Positions 1 to 7,187 of a stretch of DNA of 26,497 nucleotides are shown piece by piece (position 1 is the first letter of the stretch; every line of letters begins with the position of its first letter). The DNA lies in the IMG/VR virus record IMGVR_UViG_3300044295_000022, positions 1 to 26,497 of that record, one strand, 5' to 3'. A program made the translations under genes and the position numbers. Origin of the DNA: a virus. The notes under the pieces were generated by a model. That model had not been told where the DNA came from. It did not search any database and saw only the letters and a list, made by a program, of their open reading frames with translations.

Positions 1-1
1 T

Positions 2-334
2 GAACTCAAACGCAGATTCAACGTCACCACACTGGATGACGATCGAGCCATCGAGCGATGGAATGCTGGACAAGTCAGGCTACTGGCCGTCCATCCAAAG
101 TCAGCCGGGCACGGGCTTAACCTCCAGCATGGCGGCTGTTACATGGTGTTTCTGTCCCTGCCGTGGAGTTTGGAGCTGTACGAGCAGACCATTGGCCGTC
201 TGCACCGCTCAGGCCAGACACACCCTGTGTGGTGCTACGTCATGCTGACCAACAAAACCATCGACGAGAAAATCTTTGCTGCGCTGCACGACAAGCGTGC
301 GGTGTCGGACATAGCCATGGAGAGTTTGAAATGA
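2..334 (+). CDS. SNF2-family DNA helicase/ATPase, C-terminal fragment
   Basis: The reading frame is open from the left edge and ends at TGA 332-334, leaving 110 C-terminal residues. It contains the last helicase motifs of an SNF2-type superfamily 2 ATPase: a motif V-like stretch (SAGHGLNLQ, about residues 34-42) and a motif VI-like stretch (EQTIGRLHRSGQ, about residues 60-71) with the arginine-finger region. Proteins of this family couple ATP hydrolysis to movement on double-stranded DNA; in phages they usually lie among replication or early genes. The ATPase half (Walker A and B) lies outside the window. Its stop codon overlaps the next start (ATGA), so it heads a translationally coupled run of small genes. 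The family call is firm; the substrate and role in this phage are inferred. Confidence 0.9.
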   Translation, partial: ELKRRFNVTTLDDDRAIERWNAGQVRLLAVHPKSAGHGLNLQHGGCYMVFLSLPWSLELYEQTIGRLHRSGQTHPVWCYVMLTNKTIDEKIFAALHDKRAVSDIAMESLK

Positions 335-567
335 AATTCCGCAAAAAGCCTGTGGTCATCGAGGCCACGCAGTGGTTTAAGGATGGCGACCATCCTGCTG
401 TTAGAAAACCGCCGGCAAACTGGGATACCGGCGAGTGTGGTTGGGTTGACACGCTTGAAGGCGGCCATGTTGTCACTCCCGGCGACTGGATCATCACAGG
501 CGTGAAGGGTGAACACTACCCATGCAAGCCTGACATCTTTGAAATGACATACGAGTTAGCAGAATGA
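331..567 (+). CDS. Small conserved phage protein (PGDWIITGVKGEHYPCKPDIF motif type), function unknown
   Basis: This 78-residue gene starts at the ATG that overlaps the helicase stop codon. Its C-terminal half has the motif PGDWIITGVKGEHYPCKPDI followed by FEMTYE, which I recognise from a widespread family of short phage proteins often annotated as hypothetical. The N-terminus (MKFRKKPVVIEATQW) is also typical of that family. No catalytic residues, membrane segment or signal peptide are visible. A longer in-frame start at 163 would run inside the helicase gene and is rejected. The stop overlaps the next gene by ATGA. No function can be assigned. Confidence 0.85.
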   Translation: MKFRKKPVVIEATQWFKDGDHPAVRKPPANWDTGECGWVDTLEGGHVVTPGDWIITGVKGEHYPCKPDIFEMTYELAE

Positions 568-803
568 ACACAGTCAAAGACCGCATCAAGGCTACCAAGG
601 CCCAACTGCGGATAGCCGTGAGGCATTACAACCAGGCGGAGCGATTGATGTTACGCCTAACCAACCAACTGATCGACTTGGAACGACGATATGCACTACA
701 ACTGGAGAGAGCTAAACAAAAAGCTGAACTTACTGAGCGAGGACGAGGTGCTGGCGCTACTGAACGCCGAGCGCGTCGGTCTGCGCCGCGTCACCTTTCT
801 TGA
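564..803 (+). CDS. Small coiled-coil-like protein, unknown function
   Basis: A 79-residue gene that starts with ATG overlapping the previous stop (ATGA). The first 54 or so residues are charged and helical (MNTVKDRIKATKAQLRIAV onwards), consistent with a coiled coil. The last 37 residues run over the start of the next gene in another frame and become arginine- and alanine-rich, as expected for a frame constrained by the overlapping gene. The 113-base overlap is unusually long. Either both frames are translated or the tail of this one is a by-product. I do not recognise the family. Confidence 0.6.
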   Translation: MNTVKDRIKATKAQLRIAVRHYNQAERLMLRLTNQLIDLERRYALQLERAKQKAELTERGRGAGATERRARRSAPRHLS

Positions 804-879
804 GCGGCTGCACCAGCGCTACACGGCGCTGCGCACCGCCCGCGAGCGTGTGGAACTGTTACAGGAGGCAACAAAGTGA
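691..879 (+). CDS. Small conserved phage protein, 62 aa, unknown function
   Basis: The protein begins MHYNWRELNKKL and continues with an acidic stretch (SEDEVLALLNAE) and a basic helix (RRVTFLERLHQRY). This N-WRELNKKL...EDEVL pattern looks like a real protein and resembles short phage hypothetical proteins I have seen. The start overlaps the upstream gene in the +1 frame by 113 bases. A purine-rich stretch (GGAACGACG) lies just before the ATG and could serve as a ribosome binding site. The protein is predicted to be entirely helical, with no motif that names a function. The stop overlaps the GTG start of the next gene. Confidence 0.75.
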   Translation: MHYNWRELNKKLNLLSEDEVLALLNAERVGLRRVTFLERLHQRYTALRTARERVELLQEATK

Positions 880-1046
880 AGAAAGTTAAACTGGTCGTCC
901 CGCCCTTGCCTGAGCCCGTACGACCGAGCATCTTGGACCCGAATTTCAAATACACACCAGCAGCAGCGACCGACGTGCAAGCCACGTGGCGCCGCTTTGG
1001 ATGGAAACCCTTGGAGAAGAAAAATGAAAATGACCGTGGAGTTTGA
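876..1046 (+). CDS. Short conserved phage protein with GTG start (TDVQATWRRFGW type)
   Basis: This 56-residue gene starts at GTG 876-878, overlapping the previous stop (GTGA), and ends at TGA 1044-1046. The product has a lysine-rich N-terminus, a proline-rich stretch (VVPPLPEPVRPSILDP) and the segment AATDVQATWRRFGWKPL. The combination of a TDV-x-x-T/W-x-R-x-GW motif near the C-terminus is common among tiny phage proteins of unknown function. Its last 23 bases overlap the next gene in another frame. The tight coupling on both sides supports it as a real gene despite its size. Confidence 0.7.
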   Translation: MKKVKLVVPPLPEPVRPSILDPNFKYTPAAATDVQATWRRFGWKPLEKKNENDRGV

Positions 1047-1230
1047 TTACCCCAATGACGAGGCGAAGATTCGCCGCATGATGATGGCTGAGACGGCGAT
1101 CGAGGCGCTGTTCGAGATCAAGCGCGCCGTCACCTCGCAGCCGCAAAACAAGCTGGCCATGGCTAACATTTTGGACGAGGTGCGTGACCTGGCCGGGCAT
1201 GCGCTGCACGCCTGCGGGGAATTGGAATGA
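1024..1230 (+). CDS. Small acidic helical protein, 68 aa, unknown function
   Basis: Starts at ATG 1024, seven bases after a GGAG ribosome binding site at 1013-1016. A second in-frame ATG lies at 1030. The upstream ATG at 997 has no such site and is less likely. The product (MKMTVEFDYPNDEAKIRRM onwards) is rich in helix-forming residues and contains HALHAC near its end. No known domain is recognised. It ends in ATGA overlap with the zinc-ribbon gene downstream, so the two are probably co-translated. Confidence 0.7.
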   Translation: MKMTVEFDYPNDEAKIRRMMMAETAIEALFEIKRAVTSQPQNKLAMANILDEVRDLAGHALHACGELE

Positions 1231-1409
1231 ATTGCCCGGTCTGCAACGTCTGGACTGAAGTCAAAGAGACGCGCAACCGAGGCAACTACGTCTACCGCCG
1301 GCGCTGCTGCGCCAACGAGCACTGCTTCACAACCGAGGAGCGGTTCGTTGTCAAGCGCGGTGCCAAGGCCGAGTGCGATGCACCTAGCAAACGTGAACGG
1401 AACGATTGA
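1227..1409 (+). CDS. Zinc-ribbon protein resembling Ogr/Delta or the NrdR zinc ribbon
   Basis: A 60-residue protein with four well-placed cysteines: C3-x2-C6 and C28-x4-C33, with an extra C27. The spacing C-x2-C-x21-C-x4-C is very close to the C-x2-C-x22-C-x4-C finger of the P2 Ogr/Delta late-gene activators. The stretch CFTTEERFV after the last cysteine resembles both Ogr (ATFITYE) and the NrdR zinc ribbon (RFTTYER). The ATP-cone domain of NrdR is absent, so a stand-alone DNA-binding or late-transcription role is plausible but unproved. It starts in an ATGA overlap and sits last but one in the small-gene run facing the late operon. Confidence 0.7.
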   Translation: MNCPVCNVWTEVKETRNRGNYVYRRRCCANEHCFTTEERFVVKRGAKAECDAPSKRERND

Positions 1410-1411
1410 CC

Positions 1412-1696
1412 ATGACTGACTTTTACTCTTGGAACCCAGAGAACCTGGCCAAGTTTGCCACGGAGGCCAACGCCAAGATGGCCGAGCAGCACGACCGCAT
1501 CCAACAGTTGCAGTGCGAGCTGAAAGACGCGATTGAGGCGTACCGGGCGGTGCTCAGGACATCAGAAGGTCGCCCACTCGGCGAGCCCAACCTTTTGCAA
1601 AAGCCGGCCAGTTCGGTAATGTCGTCAGGAACACTAGGCGCTGTCCAAGGAAGCGGCGCAACAATCCATCTGGCTGCTGCTCCGACAAAGCCTTGA
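1412..1696 (+). CDS. Small helical protein, 94 aa, convergent overlap with lysozyme gene
   Basis: I choose ATG 1412; a TTG two codons upstream overlaps the previous stop and is an alternative. Residues 1-47 (MTDFYSWNPENLAKFATEA onwards, then a heptad-like EQHDRIQQLQCELKDAIEA) look like a genuine helical protein. The remaining 47 residues are encoded opposite the 3' end of the lysozyme gene on the other strand and are low in character (Gly, Ser, Ala, Pro). The last genes of the two converging operons therefore overlap by 143 bases. The N-terminal half is probably real; the natural C-terminus may be a run-on into the lysozyme region. Confidence 0.6.
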   Translation: MTDFYSWNPENLAKFATEANAKMAEQHDRIQQLQCELKDAIEAYRAVLRTSEGRPLGEPNLLQKPASSVMSSGTLGAVQGSGATIHLAAAPTKP

Positions 1697-2030
1697 TTGT
1701 GCGCGGACCAATGACGCCGTCGTCCTTAACGCCTAGCGCCCGCTGGAGCCAGCGGGTGGCTTGGCCAGGGCCTGAGTTGACTGCGCTGTCAAAGACCGCG
1801 TATCGCACTGCTGGAGGCAGCGAATCCGCTTGGACGGCATCCCAGTACTTGCGTTTGTAAACAGCCTTGGCAAAGTCAAGGGGCAGCTCACGCATGGACC
1901 CGCTGTATCCGTTCTCTCTGGCAACTTGCTCAGTAACGCCATAACGGGTCGCACCGCCGGGATCATCTTTGTCGTTGCTGTAGTCGCCCTCGAACCCGAT
2001 CAGCTTGTCAAACGCTGTGTCGAAGTTCAT
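1554..2030 (-). CDS. Endolysin: GH108-type N-acetylmuramidase with C-terminal peptidoglycan-binding domain
   Basis: The 158-residue protein matches the glycosyl hydrolase 108 layout. An N-terminal catalytic segment (GFEGDYSNDKDDPGGATRYG, residues 12-31) holds the expected catalytic glutamate at residue 14 and the D-x-GG-x-T-x-x-G signature. A C-terminal peptidoglycan-binding_3-like part contains KDDGVIGPRTIKAL (about residues 101-114). It would cleave the glycan backbone of peptidoglycan for host lysis. There is no signal peptide, so it should need a holin; a holin-like gene lies directly upstream with a TGA/ATG overlap. It is the last gene of the leftward late operon, and its 3' end is antisense to the final rightward gene. 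Confidence 0.93.
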   Translation of the reverse strand: MNFDTAFDKLIGFEGDYSNDKDDPGGATRYGVTEQVARENGYSGSMRELPLDFAKAVYKRKYWDAVQADSLPPAVRYAVFDSAVNSGPGQATRWLQRALGVKDDGVIGPRTIKALSEQQPDGLLRRFLGQRLVFLTTLPNWPAFAKGWARRVGDLLMS

Positions 2031-2194
2031 TTGTCAGGCGTTGCAACACCGATCAAGCCAGCGACGGCCAGGCCAACAGAGATGATGGCGTCGGCCAGCG
2101 CGGGGGCGACGGGTACGCCAATGGCGGTCAGCAGCAGGATAAAGCCGCGCCAGGTGGAGGGCTCTTTCATGCGTTCGAGTACGTATGCTTTCAT
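2027..2194 (-). CDS. Holin-like small membrane protein, 55 aa
   Basis: Reading the minus strand from ATG at 2194 gives 55 residues ending at TGA 2027-2029. The protein has a short charged N-terminus (MKAYVLERMKEPSTWRG) and then one long or two short hydrophobic segments (residues 17-51, FILLLTAIGVPVAPALADA onwards), with a short polar tail. Size, topology and position directly before the endolysin fit a holin that releases the lysozyme into the periplasm. Both ends overlap neighbouring genes by four bases, so translation is coupled across the lysis cassette. The exact holin family is not certain. Confidence 0.8.
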   Translation of the reverse strand: MKAYVLERMKEPSTWRGFILLLTAIGVPVAPALADAIISVGLAVAGLIGVATPDK

Positions 2195-2412
2195 CGGTCA
2201 GCCTTTCCGTCTAGTTTGTCAAAAATACGCCCGAGCATTTCGCGGACGTCCTTCATGTCGTTGCGATAGTCATCGCGGGCGACATAGTGTGTTGGCAACG
2301 CACGCACGTCGTTGTCCAAACGATCAATGGCCATGTAGATGCGGTTCAAAGTCCAGCCGCCGAAAAACCCGGCGACCGCCACAGCGATGTTGAAAAGTAC
2401 TTGGTAGTCCAT
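2191..2412 (-). CDS. Membrane-anchored coiled-coil protein of the lysis cassette
   Basis: A 73-residue protein with one N-terminal membrane segment (about residues 6-24, LFNIAVAVAGFFGGWTLN) followed by a charged helical region likely to be a coiled coil (YVARDDYRNDMKDVREMLG). Such proteins, resembling XhlA or DUF2730-type proteins, are often found next to phage holins and may be a second holin, an antiholin or a holin partner. It is too short for a typical Rz i-spanin and no lipoprotein o-spanin is visible nearby. Its stop codon overlaps the holin start. The role in lysis is inferred from position. Confidence 0.75.
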   Translation of the reverse strand: MDYQVLFNIAVAVAGFFGGWTLNRIYMAIDRLDNDVRALPTHYVARDDYRNDMKDVREMLGRIFDKLDGKADR

Positions 2413-2415
2413 AGT

Positions 2416-4338
2416 TCATCGGGCTAGTGCGTTTTGATTTTGCTGTTGAGGAGCGAGCATGTTGGCAATCGCAGGCGTCACATAGGCTGCGCGCGCTGGC
2501 GCTGCTGCCGCTGTTGCAACAGCTTGACGACGCGCTTGTTGGCGCATAGCAGCCTCCAAGGCGTCGGCAGCTTTGCCGGGAAACAGCATTTCTTGCGCAA
2601 CTTCGATGGCCACGCTTTGATCGATGCGCCCACGCAAGCGACGCCAAATGTCGTTGGCCACCGTCGTAACACGGTTGATCATGTTGGGCAACGCTGTCTC
2701 ACCAGCAATAGCCTCTGCGGCGCGGGTAACGTCCATTTCTTTTTTGATTGGGCCTCGGGCCAAGGCTTCGCTTTTAGCTTGCCGCGCTAAATCGTCGCGC
2801 ACAGCATGCAACGATTTAAGAGCTTCAGGATCGCTCTTAAACATTTCTTCTAGCGTTGCGTATCGCGTTTCGCCCGTAGCTTTTTTGATGGTTTGTGGCG
2901 CCTGTTCTAGCGCGGTCGCATAGCCAGTGGCGCGCAAACGTGCTGTTTCTTCACCCAGCGCCGGCGTCAGCTTGCTTTCCAAGAACTGACCGACTTGCAT
3001 TTGATTGATTGGCTCGCTCATTTTGGCAAAAGTTTCGCGCGCTTGTTTGTACGCGGGATTCTTTTCTGTCTGCTCTGCCCATGTCAAAAACTCGTTACGA
3101 GTTTTGCCAATTGCGCGGGCTTCCGCAGCACCAATACCAAATGTGGCGGGGTCTTTGGTCAGGTCATCAAACGCTTGTTTAATAAAATGGATGCTTGTAC
3201 CTGGCAATTGCGCAAAAGTAGCTGGCGTAACTGTTTCCGCTAATGGACGCCCTGCCTCATCTACTAGCGCAGACGGGACGCGTTGTTCGGGCACGGTTTT
3301 GCCTATCTGGAACGGAATGTCGCGTTCAGCCGCTAATCTAGCGGCGCGCGCCATTACTTGATCCATCGAGGGACGTTGCAGCAAAGACGTAAATTCGCTA
3401 TCTACTTTGCTTAATGTTTGATCTGCCGCTTTGTACATTGGCGAAGTTACGCTTGCGCGCGCTTTTTCTGCTGCGGCAACATCTTCCAGCGTTTTTCCAA
3501 CTTCTTGGACCGCGCCTCGCAACGCAGCTTTTTGCGCTGCCTCGCGGCCTTTGTATTCCGTCTCCAACACGCCGGCAGCGGACTTGCCCATTTTTTGAAA
3601 ACCGACAACGCCGGTATCTGCTGCGGCCTGCGCAGCGGTCGGGATGCTGCCGGGCACTATCTCCTGCGCAGCGCGTAGCGCGTTGACAATCTCAGGACCT
3701 TGGCCTTCCGCCGCGCGCATGTACAACGCATTCTTGGGATTGAACATAGCCTCGGCGACATTGCCAACCGCACCAAGCGGGTACTTGGCCACGTTGACAG
3801 CGACGCCAACGGGCGCCAAAGGGTTAGTCAATCGGCCCGCAGTGGCCGCAACTTTAGATACGGCAGGCGCCGCACGTGCGGTTGCCGCTGCTCCGCCCGT
3901 CATCAAGGTAGAAAAGTCTGCTGCAACGCTTGCCGGATCAGTAGCCAACGCTTCTTTGAAACCTTCGATTGATCCATACCGTTTGGCATATTCGCCGCCC
4001 ACAGCGTTCGCCGCTTCGACTGCGCGCTTGGCGGCAGCTGGATTGGTGTCGAACTGATTGATGAAGTCGCGAACAATTGTAGGCGTGATGTTTTGCAACG
4101 CGCCAGCACCGACGTCGAGCAATCCTTGAGCGGTTTGCACTGGGCTTGTGATAGCTTGCGCCATGCCGACATACAGATTTTTTAAGCTGCTTGGGGCATT
4201 GGTGTATGCCTCTTTGGCCACGTCCGACCATGATCGACGCGGGCCGGGTATACCGCCAGTCGCTACGGGCGCAGCGTCGAACTGATCAAACGGATTGGCC
4301 GCAGGCGCGTCAAACTGGTCAAACGGATTGGTCGCCAT
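2416..4338 (-). CDS. Putative internal virion / DNA-ejection protein, 640 aa
   Basis: A long, alanine-rich, largely helical protein in the position of the P22 ejection proteins (after the neck genes). The N-terminus carries two copies of an NPFDQFD motif (residues 4-10 and 15-21) followed by a small-residue linker. The centre contains amphipathic and hydrophobic Ala/Gly-rich stretches such as LTNPLAPVGVAVNVAK, and long charged helices follow. No lytic transglycosylase or protease motif was seen. Proteins like this are released from the capsid to form a conduit across the cell envelope for DNA. The start codon overlaps the stop of the upstream gene (TAATG). The role is inferred from context and protein type rather than a diagnostic motif. 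Confidence 0.7.
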   Translation of the reverse strand: MATNPFDQFDAPAANPFDQFDAAPVATGGIPGPRRSWSDVAKEAYTNAPSSLKNLYVGMAQAITSPVQTAQGLLDVGAGALQNITPTIVRDFINQFDTNPAAAKRAVEAANAVGGEYAKRYGSIEGFKEALATDPASVAADFSTLMTGGAAATARAAPAVSKVAATAGRLTNPLAPVGVAVNVAKYPLGAVGNVAEAMFNPKNALYMRAAEGQGPEIVNALRAAQEIVPGSIPTAAQAAADTGVVGFQKMGKSAAGVLETEYKGREAAQKAALRGAVQEVGKTLEDVAAAEKARASVTSPMYKAADQTLSKVDSEFTSLLQRPSMDQVMARAARLAAERDIPFQIGKTVPEQRVPSALVDEAGRPLAETVTPATFAQLPGTSIHFIKQAFDDLTKDPATFGIGAAEARAIGKTRNEFLTWAEQTEKNPAYKQARETFAKMSEPINQMQVGQFLESKLTPALGEETARLRATGYATALEQAPQTIKKATGETRYATLEEMFKSDPEALKSLHAVRDDLARQAKSEALARGPIKKEMDVTRAAEAIAGETALPNMINRVTTVANDIWRRLRGRIDQSVAIEVAQEMLFPGKAADALEAAMRQQARRQAVATAAAAPARAAYVTPAIANMLAPQQQNQNALAR

Positions 4339-5786
4339 TATTGGCCTCCAAGAATACGCGCTGCTGCGCCTGCGCCATATTTTGCGTCAAACTGTGCGGC
4401 CATGCCGGGATTGGATCGCAAGTACTGCACGGCAGCGCCGGGAATAGCAGGCGTTGTCGCAGCTGTTGGCGCGGTGGTCGGTTTTGGCGGCAATGTAATG
4501 GTCGGTTTGTATGGGAATTTGACGCCGCGCCCCTCTGCGCTTGCGGCTTCTTCGTTGTACAGATCGACTTTCTGACGAATGCTGTCGCCAAATACATCCA
4601 ACACGCGAGGCAACGCGCTGGGGTCTGTTCCAATGCTGCCCAAAGCCTGTTGCAATGCTGCTTGCTGTTGTTGCGAAGGTTGCGAATCCAGCTTTTTGAG
4701 GTTGTCCATGATGCCCAAGAACAGGCGCGAACGCAATTCCTCGGCGCTTTGAACACCTTTGGTATCAATGTTGGTTCCCAAACGGTTGTTGAGGAAACTG
4801 GCGGCCTGAAGCATGGTGTCGCCGCCTGCGCCCATAAACCCTTTGGCTTGAGGCACAAGTTTTTTTGCTTCTTCAATGTTTTGCAGCACAGTAGGAGCTT
4901 GTTTGAGTGCGCCGTATGTCTGACGCATTTCTTTCATAAACTCTTTTTGCGCTTCTTCGCTTGCCGGCAATTGCGTGTTGACAGACATGACCTGACGTGC
5001 GGCACTAGCAGCGGGCTTGAGTTGCATGAAGTCTGTAAACGTGCCTCTGTAGCCTTGATTTTTCTTGGCGTATTCGTATTCTTTGATGTCGCTGGTTTCT
5101 GGAGGTGCCTCATACATGACGCGTCCAGTGCCAGTAACCAAACGACCACCAACTGTGTGCGCCTTAGTTACTTCTGCAAGTTGCGTTTTCAGCATGTCAA
5201 CCATGTTTTTAGCGCCAGGCGCCGTGGAATTTCCAAATAAAAGAATTTCACGTCGTAGTTGATCTGGCGTCTTTTCAGTAGCCGCCAACGCATTGGCCGC
5301 AGGCGCAGCGGGTTGTGCAGGCGCCAACGCATTTACCGGAGCAGACGCAGCAGGCTCAGGTGCTACGCCAAACGTGCCCGATCCCAGCGCGCCAGGCTGT
5401 GCAGGCGCCGTTGGCGCAGCGGCGGGCGGCGCAGCGGTCCCAGGCGTAGCACCAAATAGCTCTGGATAGAACTGACGACCAAGTTTTTCAAATTTGGCTT
5501 GCTCATCCAGCTTCTGCGTCAGCTCCACACCTTGCATGAAATGTTTGGGCGACTTCAACAGCGTAGCCGCCAACGTGCGCAAGTCAGGATTGCCCCCTTT
5601 AGCCATCAACTCCTGTTGCAACTTTTGCATCTCAAGACGATCATTCTTAAGGTCTTCTAGCTGCATCTGCGCAACTTCGCCTTGACGTTGTGCGGCTTGA
5701 ATCTGGGTGACTTGCGCAAGTTGGTTCATCGGGTTCGGAACCTCAAGAGGCCGAACTTGCAAAGCGATGTTTGGATCGATGGGCAT
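4338..5786 (-). CDS. Putative internal virion / DNA-ejection protein, 482 aa
   Basis: Starts with ATG after a clear AAGGAG site. The N-terminal 90 residues form a glutamine-rich helical region (LAQVTQIQAAQRQGEVAQMQ), followed by a flexible Ala/Pro-rich linker (about residues 115-175) and a helical C-terminal half. This pattern, and its place between two other ejection-type proteins, suggest one of the three proteins injected ahead of the genome by P22-like phages. The stop overlaps the start of the 640-residue gene, giving close stoichiometric coupling. No enzymatic motif is visible. Ejection function is inferred. Confidence 0.7.
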   Translation of the reverse strand: MPIDPNIALQVRPLEVPNPMNQLAQVTQIQAAQRQGEVAQMQLEDLKNDRLEMQKLQQELMAKGGNPDLRTLAATLLKSPKHFMQGVELTQKLDEQAKFEKLGRQFYPELFGATPGTAAPPAAAPTAPAQPGALGSGTFGVAPEPAASAPVNALAPAQPAAPAANALAATEKTPDQLRREILLFGNSTAPGAKNMVDMLKTQLAEVTKAHTVGGRLVTGTGRVMYEAPPETSDIKEYEYAKKNQGYRGTFTDFMQLKPAASAARQVMSVNTQLPASEEAQKEFMKEMRQTYGALKQAPTVLQNIEEAKKLVPQAKGFMGAGGDTMLQAASFLNNRLGTNIDTKGVQSAEELRSRLFLGIMDNLKKLDSQPSQQQQAALQQALGSIGTDPSALPRVLDVFGDSIRQKVDLYNEEAASAEGRGVKFPYKPTITLPPKPTTAPTAATTPAIPGAAVQYLRSNPGMAAQFDAKYGAGAAARILGGQ

Positions 5787-5795
5787 GTGTGCTCC

Positions 5796-6848
5796 TTAAC
5801 CCATTGCGTAGGGGTTGCGATAGCCCGACTGACGCAAGGCGTTGGCCAGGTCAGAACTGGCCATATAGTTCAGGCCCGTGCCCAGCGCACCAGTCAACGC
5901 GTTGGCTTGGCCCACTTGACCAGCTGCCTGTGCTGCGCCGATGTTGGTCAGACCTGCGCCAGCCTGCGTGCCGTATTGGCCAGCTGCTGCGGCCAATGCG
6001 TTCGTGGCGCCGGTGCCGTAGCCGGCCAGCGTCTGCTGCGCGCTCAGGCGGTTTTGGTAGTCCTGAATGTAGCGGTTGCGAGCAGCGTTGTACTCTTGGC
6101 TGCCCATCTCTTGGCCAAATCGCTCTAGGTTCTTGCCGGTGCTGCCGGACAACAAACCGCCGCGTGCAGCTGCACTGCGCTCCAGCGCCTTCTGGCCTTC
6201 GGACAGACGGAACGCATAGCCAGGGTCTTGGTACATCTCGTTCATCGTGAACGGTTTGTATTCGCTAGAAATCTGCTCGACCTTGGGCAGCGCGCGCAAG
6301 CCCGCCTGGCGCCACGGCTCTTGCAGACCTTGCTGTTCCTTGTACATGCTGTACAGCAACTGGTTGGCTTGGCTTTGCGCCTCGGCTTGCGTTGTGGCCG
6401 CTTTCTGTGCGGCGTTGGCGCCGAACATACCGCTGGCCAGAATGGCCGCAGGCGTCAAGTATTTGGTCAATGAGCCGCCAGCACCGCTCAACAACCCTTG
6501 GCTGGTTGTGCCCGCGCCATTAGCGATGGCCTCAAACTCCGCCGCGCTGATCTTGCCGGCGTTGAAAGCATCGACTGCTTGTTGGCCCGTCACGCCTGCG
6601 CTGCTGCTGCCGCCAAACAGACCGGCAACTTTGTCGTAAGCTGCACCATAGTTGTCAAGGTTCCCGGCCACGCCGCCGCCAACGCCGGTGCCCAGCATAG
6701 CTAACTGGCCAACAGTTGAGTTAAGTTGGTTTTTAGAACCTTCACTAACCAAATTTTTGGTTACAAGGGCCGAGCCAGGCAAAATATAGTTGCCAGCCAG
6801 CACCGCGCCTGACTCAAGCGTGTCGCGTAACTCTGTCCAGAAGCTCAT
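5796..6848 (-). CDS. DNA transfer (ejection) protein, 350 aa
   Basis: The 350-residue product begins MSFWTELRDTLESGAVLAG and has an Ala/Gly-rich membrane-active-looking middle (about residues 134-150). The conserved block YQDPGYAFRLSEGQKALERS followed by AAARGGLLSGSTGK (about residues 205-240) marks a DNA transfer or injection protein family very common in podoviruses. The C-terminus is again Ala/Gly-rich. In virions such proteins are stored in the head and leave before the DNA to help it cross the envelope. The start overlaps the stop of the 112-residue gene (ATGA). This is the best-recognised of the three ejection proteins here. Confidence 0.82.
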   Translation of the reverse strand: MSFWTELRDTLESGAVLAGNYILPGSALVTKNLVSEGSKNQLNSTVGQLAMLGTGVGGGVAGNLDNYGAAYDKVAGLFGGSSSAGVTGQQAVDAFNAGKISAAEFEAIANGAGTTSQGLLSGAGGSLTKYLTPAAILASGMFGANAAQKAATTQAEAQSQANQLLYSMYKEQQGLQEPWRQAGLRALPKVEQISSEYKPFTMNEMYQDPGYAFRLSEGQKALERSAAARGGLLSGSTGKNLERFGQEMGSQEYNAARNRYIQDYQNRLSAQQTLAGYGTGATNALAAAAGQYGTQAGAGLTNIGAAQAAGQVGQANALTGALGTGLNYMASSDLANALRQSGYRNPYAMG

Positions 6849-7183
6849 TGTGTCACCTCGCGACCGCTGGCGCGGATGTTGATGGCGGATGCCGTTCCTG
6901 CAATTGTAGAGATGAAGCCGCCGGGTGCCAAGACCTGGCCGACAATCTCTGGGAATGTGTATGTCTCAGACGGCTGAAGCGTCTTGGTTTTGACGATCAA
7001 GTTCTGGTTGCCCGCCGTGTCGGCGCCCGTGACCAAGTTGACGCTGATCGTCGCCGCAGCCGTGTTGTAGTTCGTGGCCGTGAACTTGTCGATGATCGTC
7101 GTGACGCCTGACGAGGTGTACTGCGTCGTCTGACTGTTCTCAGCAATCTTGGCCGGGATAAGTACGTTGACGGTGATGGTCAT
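6845..7183 (-). CDS. Small beta-rich phage structural protein, 112 aa
   Basis: Begins MTITVNVLIPAKIAENSQTT and is rich in Thr, Ser, Val and Asn, with a beta-strand pattern and no charged helices. A GGAG site seven bases ahead supports the start. The composition suggests a beta-sandwich virion component such as a decoration, connector or fibre-associated protein. It lies between the fibre-like 431-residue gene and the ejection genes, with a four-base overlap to the latter. I do not know a characterised homologue; the structural role is inferred from composition and neighbours. Confidence 0.65.
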   Translation of the reverse strand: MTITVNVLIPAKIAENSQTTQYTSSGVTTIIDKFTATNYNTAAATISVNLVTGADTAGNQNLIVKTKTLQPSETYTFPEIVGQVLAPGGFISTIAGTASAINIRASGREVTQ

Positions 7184-7187
7184 GGTC

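Noticed and set aside
4191-5240. 349-codon plus-strand frame opposite two ejection genes
   Set aside because: High Cys, Arg and Phe content without domains; the minus-strand genes explain the region and are tightly joined.
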